Positions 12,335-20,187 of a stretch of DNA of 64,000 nt are shown in pieces. The notes beneath the pieces were generated by a model. It was not told the DNA's origin. It ran no database searches and saw nothing but the letters and a program-made list of their open reading frames with translations. Origin of the DNA: Nocardioides sp. CER19 (GTDB lineage Bacteria; Actinomycetota; Actinomycetes; Propionibacteriales; Nocardioidaceae). The position numbers and the translations under genes are program-made. Each line of letters opens with the position of its first letter. Positions within the stretch are counted from its first letter, which is position 1. The stretch spans positions 1 to 64,000 of the forward strand of contig NZ_JARVWS010000003.1 of assembly GCF_029846275.1 (NCBI RefSeq), in the 5' to 3' direction.

Positions 12335-13453
12335 ATGACCAAGATCGGCGTGCCCAAGGAAGTCAAGAACCACGAATACCGCGTGGCCATCACGCCGATC
12401 GGCGTGCACGAGCTGGTCGCGCACGGCCACGAAGTGGTGGTCGAGCGCGGGGCCGGTCTGGGTTCCCAGATCCCCGACGCGGAGTACGAAGCGGCCGGCG
12501 CCAAGCTCCTCGACTCCGCCGACGAGGTGTGGGGGAGCTCCGACACCGTCCTCAAGGTCAAGGAGCCGATCGCGGAGGAGTATCACCGGCTCCGCGAGGG
12601 CCTGACCCTCTTCACCTACCTCCACCTGGCCGCCGACAAGCCGCTGACCGACGAGCTGCTGGCCAAGAAGGTCACCGGCATCGCCTACGAGACCGTGCAG
12701 CTGCCGAGCGGCGGACTGCCGCTGCTGTACCCGATGTCCGAGGTCGCCGGCTGCCTGGCGCCCCAGGTCGGCGCCTACAACCTGATGAAGGCGCAGGGCG
12801 GCCGCGGCGTCCTCATGGGCGGCGTCGGCGGCGTCGCCAACGCCAAGGTCGTCATCATCGGTGCCGGCGTCTCGGGCCAGAACGCGGCCAACATCGCCCT
12901 CGGCATGGGGGCCGACGTGACCCTGCTCGACACCGACCTCGACAAGCTGCGGATGTCGTTCTGGCGCTACAACAACCGCGTCCACGGCCTCGCCTCCTCC
13001 CGGCTGGCGATCGAGGAGCAGGTCAAGCAGGCCGACCTGGTCATCGGCGCGGTGCTCATCCCGGGTGCCGCGGCGCCCAAGCTGGTCACCAACGACCTGG
13101 TCGCGCAGATGAAGCCCGGCTCCGTCCTCGTCGACATCGCGATCGACCAGGGCGGCTGCTTCGAGGACTCCCACGCGACCACGCACGCCGACCCGACGTA
13201 CCAGGTGCACAACTCGACGTTCTACTGTGTTGCCAACATGCCTGGCGCCGTCCCCAACACCTCGACCTACGCCCTGACCAACGCGACGCTCCCGTACGTC
13301 GTCGCGCTGGCCGACAAGGGCTGGGCGCAGGCGTGCCGCGACGACCGCTCCCTCGCCCTGGGCCTCAACACCCACGCCGGCCAGCTGACCAACGCGCCGG
13401 TCGGCGAGGCGGTCGGCATCGCGGCGACCGCACTCGACGAGGTTCTCGCCTGA
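12335..13453 (+). CDS. ald: Alanine dehydrogenase
   Basis: NAD-dependent L-alanine dehydrogenase of 372 aa, interconverting alanine and pyruvate plus ammonia. The N-terminal segment KIGVPKEVKNHEYRVAITP is diagnostic. Substrate-binding Lys and His lie in LKVKEPIAEEY and LFTYLHLAADK. The Rossmann NAD site is VVIIGAGVSGQNAANIALGMG near residue 170. The Asp in VDIAIDQGGCFE, the NMPGAVPNTSTYALTNATLP segment and the full length all match the family. It is divergent from the Lrp regulator and is followed closely by the helicase gene on the same strand. Confidence 0.96.
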   Translation: MTKIGVPKEVKNHEYRVAITPIGVHELVAHGHEVVVERGAGLGSQIPDAEYEAAGAKLLDSADEVWGSSDTVLKVKEPIAEEYHRLREGLTLFTYLHLAADKPLTDELLAKKVTGIAYETVQLPSGGLPLLYPMSEVAGCLAPQVGAYNLMKAQGGRGVLMGGVGGVANAKVVIIGAGVSGQNAANIALGMGADVTLLDTDLDKLRMSFWRYNNRVHGLASSRLAIEEQVKQADLVIGAVLIPGAAAPKLVTNDLVAQMKPGSVLVDIAIDQGGCFEDSHATTHADPTYQVHNSTFYCVANMPGAVPNTSTYALTNATLPYVVALADKGWAQACRDDRSLALGLNTHAGQLTNAPVGEAVGIAATALDEVLA

Positions 13454-13482
13454 CCTCCACGATCCCCACCGCGGGCGCCTGG

Positions 13483-16020
13483 GTGCCCGCTCACGGAGCC
13501 TCGCCCGACGAGGTGTACGACGCCGTTGCGTCGTACACCTCGTCGCGCGGACTGACGCTCTACCCGCACCAGGACGAGGCGATCATCGAGCTGCTCGGTG
13601 GCAGCAACGTCGTCCTCGCGACGCCGACCGGGTCGGGCAAGTCGCTGGTCGCGCTCGGCGCGCACGCCGCCGCCCTGGCGACCGACCGGGTGTCGTTCTA
13701 CACCGCGCCGATCAAGGCGCTGGTGAGCGAGAAGTTCTTCGACCTCTGCGAGGTGCTCGGCGCCGACAACGTCGGGATGCTGACGGGTGATGCCGCGGTC
13801 AACGCGGACGCGCCGGTCATCTGCTGCACGGCCGAGGTGCTGGCCAACATCGCGCTGCGCGAGGGTGCCGCCGCTGACGTCGGGCTGGTCGTCATGGACG
13901 AGTTCCACTACTACGCCGAGCCCGACCGCGGCTGGGCGTGGCAGGTGCCGCTCCTCGAGCTTCCCCAGGCGCAGTTCCTGCTCATGTCGGCGACGCTCGG
14001 CGACATGACGAGGATCGCGGCCGACCTGACCCGCCGCACCGGCCGGGAGACGGCGATCGTGGACCAGGCCGAGCGCCCCGTCCCGCTCACGTTCACGTGG
14101 TCGCTCACGCCGCTGGACGAGACGCTCGAGGAGCTCGTCACGACCGGCCAGGGCCCCGTCTACGTCGTCCACTTCACCCAGGCCGCGGCCGTCGAGCACG
14201 CCACCTCGCTGGTGAAGGCGGGGTGGGTCGGCGCCGCGTCCGACGACCTGAAGGGTCGGCTGGCCGGCGTACGGTTCGGCGCCGGGTTCGGCAAGACCCT
14301 CGGCAGCCTGCTGCGCAAGGGCATCGGCGTCCACCACGCCGGCATGCTGCCGCGCTACCGGCGGCTCGTCGAGCAGCTCGCGCAGGCCGGTCTGCTCCGT
14401 GTCATCTGCGGCACCGACACCCTGGGGGTCGGCATCAACGTGCCGATCCGCACGGTCCTCTTCACGGGGCTGGCCAAGTTCGACGGCCACCGCCAGCGCG
14501 TCCTGCGCAACCGTGAGTTCCTGCAGATCGCGGGCCGCGCCGGTCGTGCCGGCTACGACACCGCCGGCTACGTGGTCGTCCAGGCCCCCGAGCACGTCAT
14601 CGAGAACGAGAAGGCGAAGGCCAAGGCGGCCGAGCGGCAGGCGGCCGGCAAGAAGAACTCGAAGGCGCAGCTGAAGAAGCCGCCGGAGGGCACGGTCGTG
14701 TGGACCGAGGCGACGTTCACGAAGCTCGTCGACGGCAGCCCGGAGCCGCTCCAGTCGCGGATGAAGGTCGACAACGCGATGATCCTCAACGTCGTCGCCC
14801 GGGACGAGGACGCCTTCGCCGTCCTGCGCCGCCTGCTCACGGACAACCACGAGGACCGACGTACGCAGCTCAAGCTGGCGCGCCGGGCGCTGCGACTGAC
14901 GAGGTCGCTGGTCGCCTCCGGGGTCCTGACCCGGCTGGACCGGCCCGACGAGCTCGGCCGTCGCTATGTGCTGACCGAGGACCTTCCGCCCGACTTCGCG
15001 CTCAACCAGCCGCTGGCTCACTTCGCCCTTGCGGCCCTCGACGTGCTCGACCACGAGAGCAGCGAGCACACCGTCGAGGTGGTCTCGGTCGTCGAGTCGG
15101 TGCTCGAGGCGCCGCGCCAGATCCTCTTCGCCCAGCAGCACGCGGCCCGGGGCGAGGCGATCGCGGAGATGAAGGCCGACGGCCTCGACTACGACGAGCG
15201 GATGGCGCTGCTCGAGGAGGTCACCTGGCCACGCCCACTGGTGGAGCTGCTCGAGGGTCTCTACGAGACCTACCGACAGTCGCACCCATGGCTGCCCGAG
15301 GACGCGCTCGACCCGAAGTCGATCGTGCGCGAGATGTACGAGCAGGGCATGACCTTCACCGACTTCGTCGGGCGCTACCAGCTGGCGCGGTCGGAGGGGC
15401 TCGTGCTGCGCTACCTGACCGACGCCTACAAGACGTTCCTCCACACCGTTCCCGAGGCGCACCGGACCCCTGCCCTCGAGGACCTCGTCGAGTGGCTGGG
15501 GGAGACCGTGCGACAGACCGACTCGTCGCTGCTCGACGAGTGGGAGGCGCTGGCCGACCCGGCCCACGCGCGCTCCGACATCGCCCACCACGAGCCGCCG
15601 CCACCGCCACGGCCGATCAGTCAGCAGACCCGCGCCTTCGCGGTCATGGTGCGCAACGCGATGTGGCGGCGCGTCGAGCTGGTCGCGCGCGACGACGTCC
15701 GCGGGCTCGGGGCGCTCGACCGGACCGACGCGGCCCGGTTCGAGCCGCCACGCGATCCGGTGATGGAGCAGGGCTCCTGGGACGCGGCGCTGGAGGACTA
15801 CTACACCGACCACGACGACGTGCTGCTGGACGGCGACGCCCGAGGGCCGTCGTACCTCATCGTGCGTGACGAGGGCCGGACACGGCACGTCCGCCAGACC
15901 CTCGCGGACCCGGCCGGCGACCACGACTGGGTGATCGAGGCCGAGGTCGACCTCGACGCGTCGGACTCGCTCGGCGAGCTCGCGCTGACCGTCACCGGGA
16001 TGCGGCGCCTCGGCGGCTGA
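13483..16020 (+). CDS. DEAD/DEAH-box helicase with DUF3516 C-terminal region
   Basis: A superfamily 2 helicase of about 845 aa related to Ski2/HelY-type enzymes. Walker A is ATPTGSGKS near residue 46, the DExH box is VVMDEFHYYAE near 137, and motif III is LLMSATLGD near 165. Motif V is GTDTLGVGINVP and motif VI is QIAGRAGRAGYDTAG near 350. The second half corresponds to the DUF3516 region of actinobacterial helicases. The role is probably RNA or DNA unwinding, with substrate unknown. Start choice is uncertain: GTG 13483 is used, but a CTG at 13450 overlapping the ald stop is also possible. An 18-bp perfect inverted repeat lies inside codons 8–21. Confidence 0.87.
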   Translation: MPAHGASPDEVYDAVASYTSSRGLTLYPHQDEAIIELLGGSNVVLATPTGSGKSLVALGAHAAALATDRVSFYTAPIKALVSEKFFDLCEVLGADNVGMLTGDAAVNADAPVICCTAEVLANIALREGAAADVGLVVMDEFHYYAEPDRGWAWQVPLLELPQAQFLLMSATLGDMTRIAADLTRRTGRETAIVDQAERPVPLTFTWSLTPLDETLEELVTTGQGPVYVVHFTQAAAVEHATSLVKAGWVGAASDDLKGRLAGVRFGAGFGKTLGSLLRKGIGVHHAGMLPRYRRLVEQLAQAGLLRVICGTDTLGVGINVPIRTVLFTGLAKFDGHRQRVLRNREFLQIAGRAGRAGYDTAGYVVVQAPEHVIENEKAKAKAAERQAAGKKNSKAQLKKPPEGTVVWTEATFTKLVDGSPEPLQSRMKVDNAMILNVVARDEDAFAVLRRLLTDNHEDRRTQLKLARRALRLTRSLVASGVLTRLDRPDELGRRYVLTEDLPPDFALNQPLAHFALAALDVLDHESSEHTVEVVSVVESVLEAPRQILFAQQHAARGEAIAEMKADGLDYDERMALLEEVTWPRPLVELLEGLYETYRQSHPWLPEDALDPKSIVREMYEQGMTFTDFVGRYQLARSEGLVLRYLTDAYKTFLHTVPEAHRTPALEDLVEWLGETVRQTDSSLLDEWEALADPAHARSDIAHHEPPPPPRPISQQTRAFAVMVRNAMWRRVELVARDDVRGLGALDRTDAARFEPPRDPVMEQGSWDAALEDYYTDHDDVLLDGDARGPSYLIVRDEGRTRHVRQTLADPAGDHDWVIEAEVDLDASDSLGELALTVTGMRRLGG
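13506..13545 (+). repeat. Perfect 18-bp inverted repeat with CGTT loop inside the helicase 5' end
   Basis: The left arm CGACGAGGTGTACGACGC (13506–13523) and the right arm (13528–13545) are exact reverse complements around the tetraloop CGTT. In RNA this gives an uninterrupted 18-bp hairpin about 20 nt after the proposed start codon and 53 nt after the ald stop. No U-run follows it. It is translated as part of the conserved N-terminal segment (DEVYDAVASYTSSRG), so it is constrained as protein and as structure. Confidence 0.9.
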
Positions 16021-16329
16021 CGGTGAGGCGGAGCGTTCGGAACGCTGCAGTTCCTCGACGCAGCGCGGACATCCGGCGCAGGCACCTGCTACGGGCGCAG
16101 ACGACCCCGGCCGATCACCTCTCCCGCCGCCCGGGTCGCGTGATGCCAGCACCGCGACGGCCAGAGCCAGCGGACCGACGCCGGTCCACGTCACAACCAG
16201 GCACGCGCCAACAGGCCCGGCTGTCGCACCGCGCCGGGGCAGCGGACCGCAGGCACGGAATTCTTTGCCAGGCGGACCGACTGCCCCGGCCGGATCTCCT
16301 CCGTCGTGCGGAAGGTCAGGCGGATCGGC
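16021..16329. other. Gene-poor stretch after the helicase
   Basis: About 310 bp with only short overlapping open frames and no recognisable domain on either strand. I could see no tRNA, hairpin terminator or promoter of note. It may be decayed sequence, since a sortase fragment follows about 200 bp further on. Confidence 0.4.
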
Positions 16330-16416
16330 TCAGAGGCGACGACCCCCGCGAACGCGGCCCAGGATGAACAGCACGAGGGCAACGATGACCAGGATGACGA
16401 GGATGGTCCACAGCAT
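16330..16416 (-). CDS. 28-aa hydrophobic membrane peptide
   Basis: A very short gene encoding one membrane helix and a basic tail: MLWTILVILVIVALVLFILG followed by RVRGGRRL. A GGAG Shine-Dalgarno lies 8 nt upstream of its ATG on the minus strand (within GGAGTCGCACC). Small hydrophobic peptides of this form are common in actinobacterial genomes and are usually unannotated or called hypothetical. The positive-inside tail predicts an Nout-Cin topology. Function is unknown; stress-related membrane peptides or a toxin of a type I system are possible, without direct support. Confidence 0.6.
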   Translation of the reverse strand: MLWTILVILVIVALVLFILGRVRGGRRL

Positions 16417-16529
16417 GGTGCGACTCCGTTTCTGAACTGTGAAGCGCCGACCGGGCAACGGTCGGGACCCTCGGGTGCCCGACGAGCGCCCGGCTCAAAC
16501 CGCTGGTCCCGGCGAAACGGTCACGGGAC

Positions 16530-16628
16530 GTCCCCGGACGCCTCGCCGTCGTCACCTGCGCCGACTGGAACGGTCACACCTACGACTCCAACGTGGTCGT
16601 CCTGGCGACGCCGGTGCAGCGCGGCTGA
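16530..16628 (+). pseudogene. C-terminal remnant of a sortase
   Basis: The frame ending at the TGA 16626–16628 reads VPGRLAVVTCADWNGHTYDS then NVVVLATPVQRG. This matches the C-terminal end of class E/F-type sortases, where the TLxTC motif holds the catalytic Cys (here VVTC) and an N-VVV strand ends the barrel. Nothing resembling the first 120 or more sortase residues lies upstream in this frame, which is closed by a TGA at about 16439 and has no obvious start. It is best read as the surviving 3' end of a deleted sortase gene. Confidence 0.55.
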
Positions 16629-16706
16629 GCGAGGTCCGATTGACCTGCATGCGCAGTCCCGTCCTGGCAACCGGCGATGGAAGCCCAGCGAGCTCAGGGG
16701 GTAGAG

Positions 16707-16988
16707 GTGCGCACACGTTCACTACACGACGACGTCCTGACGGGGGCACGGGGCGGCGACTGGCGCCAGCTCTCGCGGTGCCGCGACGAGCCGCCCGACG
16801 TGTTCTTCCCCATCGGGCACGGTCCGGCCGCCAAGCGGCAGGCCGAGCGCGCCAAGCGCTTCTGCGCGGAGTGCGAGGTGCAGCGGCAGTGCCTGGCCTG
16901 GGCGCTCCACACCGGCATCGCCGACGGAGTCTTCGGCGGCCTCGACGAGGACGAGCGCCGGACGTTCGCCGCTAGGGTGACGCCATGA
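16707..16988 (+). CDS. WhiB family iron-sulfur regulator
   Basis: A WhiB-like protein of 93 aa. The four cluster-binding cysteines are present: SRCRDEPPDVFFP, then RFCAECEVQRQC (C-x2-C-x5-C). The turn and helix segment DGVFGGLDEDERR, a reduced form of the usual G[VI]WGG motif, follows. WhiB proteins bind a 4Fe-4S cluster and act with the primary sigma factor on transcription. The start is GTG 16707, with AGGGGG about 8 nt upstream; an in-frame ATG at 16677 is the alternative. It overlaps the next gene by 4 nt (ATGA), which is unusual for WhiB genes. Confidence 0.88.
   Translation: MRTRSLHDDVLTGARGGDWRQLSRCRDEPPDVFFPIGHGPAAKRQAERAKRFCAECEVQRQCLAWALHTGIADGVFGGLDEDERRTFAARVTP
16973..16978 (+). 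promoter_or_regulatory. -10 element TAGGGT inside the whiB 3' end
   Basis: TAGGGT ends 6 nt before ATG 16985. It could give the GNAT gene its own leaderless transcript in addition to read-through from whiB. Confidence 0.45.
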
Positions 16989-17275
16989 GTGACGTCGAGG
17001 TGCGAGACAACCCCGCCGCGGAGCGCTACGAGGCCTGGCTGGACGGCGAGCTGGCCGGAATCGCCGTCTACGAGCAACGGGACGGCGCGATCGTCTTCGT
17101 CCACACCGAGGTCGACGACAAGTACGAGGGTCGCGGCATCGGGTCGGCCCTGGCCCGCGGGGCCCTGGACGACGTACGGGCCAAGGGCGATCGCGACGTC
17201 GTGGCGAAGTGCCCCTTCATCAAGGGTTGGATCGAGAAGCACCCGGACTACCAGGACCTCCTGCGCCGGAGCTGA
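16985..17275 (+). CDS. Small GNAT-like N-acetyltransferase (YjdJ type)
   Basis: A 96-aa minimal GNAT-fold protein of the GCN5-related N-acetyltransferase-like family (YidJ/YjdJ group). The acetyl-CoA loop appears as DKYEGRGIGSALARGALDDV, and KCPFIKGWIEKHPDYQDLL is the typical family ending. Members bind acetyl-CoA, but their substrates are mostly unknown. It overlaps whiB by 4 nt. Confidence 0.85.
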   Translation: MSDVEVRDNPAAERYEAWLDGELAGIAVYEQRDGAIVFVHTEVDDKYEGRGIGSALARGALDDVRAKGDRDVVAKCPFIKGWIEKHPDYQDLLRRS

Positions 17276-17458
17276 TCCACAGATCGCTCCACAGGCTCTC
17301 AGATCCTGTGGGACTGACCGGGACTCTGTGCACAGGCAGCGGCCTCCTCCTGGGGGTTTCCCGACCCCGGGTTGTGGTGCGATCCGCGCCGGTCATAACC
17401 TCGCCCGAAGTCGATCCACAAGTCGGTGTGTCGACATTTCCAGGAAGCGAGGACCGTG
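17276..17458. promoter_or_regulatory. parA upstream region with repeated TCCACA words
   Basis: A 183-bp non-coding region. TCCACA or its complement recurs (TGATCCACA, GCTCCACAGG, TCCTGTGGGA, CGATCCACA). TGATCCACA differs from the DnaA box TTATCCACA at one base. A possible promoter is TTGTGG spaced about 17 bp from ATAACC near 17395. DnaA binding is a guess. Confidence 0.35.
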
Positions 17459-18334
17459 GTGCCGGACACCCTGCCCTTCGAGGCCCCGGGCGGCGCGCTC
17501 GGCCCCACCGGACGCCCGATGCCGGTCATCCCCGAGCCAGAGTCGCTGACCTCCCACGGTCCCGCGCGCGTGATCGCGATGTGCAACCAGAAAGGTGGCG
17601 TCGGCAAGACCACGACGACCATCAACCTCGGTGCGGCGCTCGCCGAGTACGGCCGCCGCGTGCTGCTCGTCGACTTCGACCCGCAAGGGTCGCTCTCCGT
17701 CGGCCTGGGCCTCAACCCGCACGACATGGACCTGACCGTCTACAACCTGCTGATGGACAGCGACGTCAAGGTCGGCGACGTCGTCGTGCCCTCCGGGGTC
17801 GAGGGCATGGACCTGCTGCCGTCCAACATCGAGCTCTCCGCCGCCGAGGTCCAGCTCGTCCACGAGGTCGGCCGCGAGCAGACCCTCGCCCGCGTGCTGG
17901 CGCCCGCGCTGGGGGAGTACGACGTCGTCCTCATCGACTGCCAGCCCTCGCTGGGCCTCCTCACGGTCAACGCGCTGACCGCCTCCGATGGCGTCATCGT
18001 GCCGCTGGAGTGCGAGTACTTCGCGCTGCGCGGCGTCGCGCTCCTCAAGTCGACCATCGACAAGGTGCAGCAGCGGCTCAACCCCAAGCTCCACATCGAC
18101 GGCCTCCTCGGCACCATGTACGACGGCCGCACGCTGCACTCGCGCGAGGTGATGGAGCGCCTGGTGCAGGCCTGGGGCAAGACCGTGTTCCACACCGTCA
18201 TCCGGCGGACCGTGAAGTTCTCCGACTCGACGGTGGCCGGTGAGCCGATCACCACCTACGCCTCGACGTCGCCCGGTGCCGACTCCTACCGCCAGCTCGC
18301 CAGGGAGGTGCTCGCCCGGTGGCGCGCCGTGTGA
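17459..18334 (+). CDS. parA: ParA family ATPase (Soj-like, scp operon)
   Basis: A ParA/MinD-type ATPase of 291 aa. The deviant Walker A CNQKGGVGKTTTTINLGAAL is at about residue 42, switch I is in VDFDPQGSLSVGLG and Walker B in YDVVLIDCQPSLGLLTVNAL. It corresponds to Rv1708, which heads the parA-scpA-scpB-rluB-cmk-der block and is separate from the oriC-proximal ParA. It probably assists chromosome organisation together with condensin subunits. The start is GTG 17459, 6 nt after GAGG; GTG 17456 directly before it is an alternative. An N-terminal extension of about 35 residues precedes the ATPase core. Confidence 0.88.
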   Translation: MPDTLPFEAPGGALGPTGRPMPVIPEPESLTSHGPARVIAMCNQKGGVGKTTTTINLGAALAEYGRRVLLVDFDPQGSLSVGLGLNPHDMDLTVYNLLMDSDVKVGDVVVPSGVEGMDLLPSNIELSAAEVQLVHEVGREQTLARVLAPALGEYDVVLIDCQPSLGLLTVNALTASDGVIVPLECEYFALRGVALLKSTIDKVQQRLNPKLHIDGLLGTMYDGRTLHSREVMERLVQAWGKTVFHTVIRRTVKFSDSTVAGEPITTYASTSPGADSYRQLAREVLARWRAV

Positions 18335-18678
18335 GCCTTCCTCACGCCGACGACCTCTTCCGCCCCACCGCAGACAAGCCTCTCGACAAGGGCGACGAGG
18401 CCGAGCCGAACGACGCCGCCGCGAACGGCGCGTCCGCCGGCACGTCCAACGGCCGGCGACGCTCGAGCGGCCGGGTCAGGCACGACGAGAAGATGACCGT
18501 CTACATCACGTCGGAGGAGCTGCTCGACCTCGAGCACGCGCGGCTGTCGCTCCGACGTACCCACGGGCTCGCGGTCGACCGCGGCCGCCTCGTGCGCGAG
18601 GCCGTGTCGCTGGTGCTGGCCGACCTCGAGGCCAACGGCGACGACAGCGCGCTGGTCCAGCGGCTGCGCCACGGTTGA
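18319..18678 (+). CDS. Small ribbon-helix-helix-like protein between parA and scpA
   Basis: A 119-aa protein with a disordered, Asp/Asn/Ala-rich first half (residues 1–55) and a C-terminal segment KMTVYITSEELLDLEHARLS then LRRTHGLAVDRGRLVREAVS. That strand-helix-helix pattern resembles ribbon-helix-helix DNA-binding proteins, often the partner of ParA-type ATPases. I do not recognise a named family. It overlaps parA by 16 nt with GTG 18319 (SD AGGGAGG), or by 4 nt if GTG 18331 is used, and its TGA overlaps the scpA ATG. A role as DNA-binding partner of the ParA is inference from position. Confidence 0.65.
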   Translation: MARRVSLPHADDLFRPTADKPLDKGDEAEPNDAAANGASAGTSNGRRRSSGRVRHDEKMTVYITSEELLDLEHARLSLRRTHGLAVDRGRLVREAVSLVLADLEANGDDSALVQRLRHG

Positions 18679-19562
18679 TGGCCATGACCAGCACGCCCGG
18701 GGCCGCCGAGAGCGACGGCGCGGGCGAGCACCGCTTCGCGGTCAGGCTCGACAACTTCGAGGGTCCCTTCGACCTCCTGCTCAGCCTGATCTCGAAGCAC
18801 AAGCTCGACATCACCGAGGTGGCTCTGGCGAAGGTCACCGACGAGTTCATCGCGCACGTCAAGGCGGGCGGCCGGGAGTGGGACCTCGAGCAGACCTCGT
18901 CGTTCCTGCTCGTGGCGGCCACGCTGCTCGACCTCAAGGCCGCCCGGCTGCTGCCGGCCGGCGACGTCGAGGACGAGGAGGACCTGGCGCTGCTGGAGGC
19001 CCGCGACCTGCTCTTCGCCCGGTTGCTGCAATACAAGGCGTTCAAGCAGGTCGCCGCGGTCCTGGAGGGCCGGCTCGCCGAGGAGTCGAAGCGGCACCCC
19101 CGGGCCGTCGGGCTGGAGGAGCGGTTCGCGACGCTGCTGCCGGAGGTGCTCATCGGCATCGGCCTCCAGCAGTTCGCGCAGCTCGCCGCGAAGGCCCTGG
19201 AGCCCAAGCCGGGCCCGCCCGAGCTCACCCTCGCCCACATCCACGCGCCGCGGGTCAGCGTCCGCGAGCAGGCCGCGGTCGTCGTCGACCGGTTGCGCCG
19301 CAGCGGGACCCTGACCTTCCGCGCGCTGTGCGGCGACTCGCCGGACACCATGACGACCGTCGCGCGGTTCCTGTCCCTGCTGGAGCTCTTCCGCGAGGGC
19401 GCGGTGGCGTTCGACCAGGTCGCGGCTCTCGGTGAGCTGACCGTGCGCTGGACCGGCGACGAGAACGCCGACGTCGAGACGCTGATCCAGGACGAGTTCG
19501 AGGGCACGCCGCCGCCGGAGCCCGAGGCGCCGGCGCCGACCGAGGAGAGCACCGATGAGTGA
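18678..19562 (+). CDS. scpA: Segregation and condensation protein A
   Basis: ScpA kleisin of 294 aa, which bridges SMC heads and binds ScpB in the bacterial condensin complex. The N-terminal motif FEGPFDLLLSLISKHKLDIT near residue 33 is diagnostic. The helical middle (SSFLLVAATLLDLKAARLL) and the C-terminal winged-helix region (TMTTVARFLSLLELFREGAV) follow. An acidic, Pro-rich tail ends the protein. The ATG overlaps the previous stop (TGATG) and the 3' end overlaps scpB by 8 nt, so the genes are translationally coupled. Confidence 0.95.
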   Translation: MAMTSTPGAAESDGAGEHRFAVRLDNFEGPFDLLLSLISKHKLDITEVALAKVTDEFIAHVKAGGREWDLEQTSSFLLVAATLLDLKAARLLPAGDVEDEEDLALLEARDLLFARLLQYKAFKQVAAVLEGRLAEESKRHPRAVGLEERFATLLPEVLIGIGLQQFAQLAAKALEPKPGPPELTLAHIHAPRVSVREQAAVVVDRLRRSGTLTFRALCGDSPDTMTTVARFLSLLELFREGAVAFDQVAALGELTVRWTGDENADVETLIQDEFEGTPPPEPEAPAPTEESTDE

Positions 19563-20187
19563 GACCGAGACCGACGAGACGCTCCCCGTACCTGTCGCCG
19601 AGCTGCGGCCGAGCCTGGAGGCGGTCCTCATGGTCGCCGACCAGCCGCTGGACGTGGCCACGCTGGCCACTGCGGTGGGCTACCCGGTCGACGAGGTGCA
19701 GGCCGCCCTCGACGGGCTGGCCGGCGAGTACACCGAGCAGGGGCGGGGCTTCGACCTGCGCAACGTCGCCGGTGGCTGGCGGTTCTACACCCGCGAGGAG
19801 TACGCCGTCGTGGTCGAGGGCTTCGTCCTCGAGGGCCAGCAGTCCCGGCTCACCCAGGCGGCGCTGGAGACCCTCGCGGTGGTGGCGTACAAGCAGCCCG
19901 TGTCCCGTGCCCGCGTGTCGGCGATCCGTGGGGTGAACGTCGACGGCGTCATGAGGACACTGCTGACCCGCGGGCTGGTGGAGGAGGCGGGCCAGGACCA
20001 CGAGACCGGAGCGAACCTCTACCGCACGACCGGCTACTTCCTCGAGCGCATCGGGGTCACCAGCCTCGACGACCTCCCGGAGCTGGCACCCTACCTACCC
20101 GACATGGACGAGCTCGAGGACGAGCTGACCGAGATGGCCGCGCCCGCGCCGGCCCCGGCGACCGAGCACGAGGAGAACGATGACTGA
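19555..20187 (+). CDS. scpB: Segregation and condensation protein B
   Basis: ScpB of 210 aa, the winged-helix partner of ScpA in the SMC complex. Residues 17–80 form the first winged helix (LEAVLMVADQPLDVATLA). The family motif TQAALETLAVVAYKQPVSRA, followed by IRGVNVDGVMRTLLTRGLV, lies near residue 100. LYRTTGYFLERIGVTSLDDL ends the second domain, and an acidic tail follows. It overlaps both scpA and rluB by 8 nt. Confidence 0.95.
   Translation: MSETETDETLPVPVAELRPSLEAVLMVADQPLDVATLATAVGYPVDEVQAALDGLAGEYTEQGRGFDLRNVAGGWRFYTREEYAVVVEGFVLEGQQSRLTQAALETLAVVAYKQPVSRARVSAIRGVNVDGVMRTLLTRGLVEEAGQDHETGANLYRTTGYFLERIGVTSLDDLPELAPYLPDMDELEDELTEMAAPAPAPATEHEENDD

Noticed and set aside
13267-16194. 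A 975-codon minus-strand frame opposite the helicase
   Set aside because: It lies fully antisense to clear helicase motifs and has no family features; its first codons add only a weak hydrophobic stretch.
16023-16367. Plus-strand frame of 114 codons after the helicase
   Set aside because: Arg- and Pro-rich with no start signal, domain or conserved context.
17276-17458. Possible replication origin beside parA
   Set aside because: Only one near-match to a DnaA box, no AT-rich stretch, no dnaA, dnaN or gidB; the ParA is the scp-operon type, not the oriC one.
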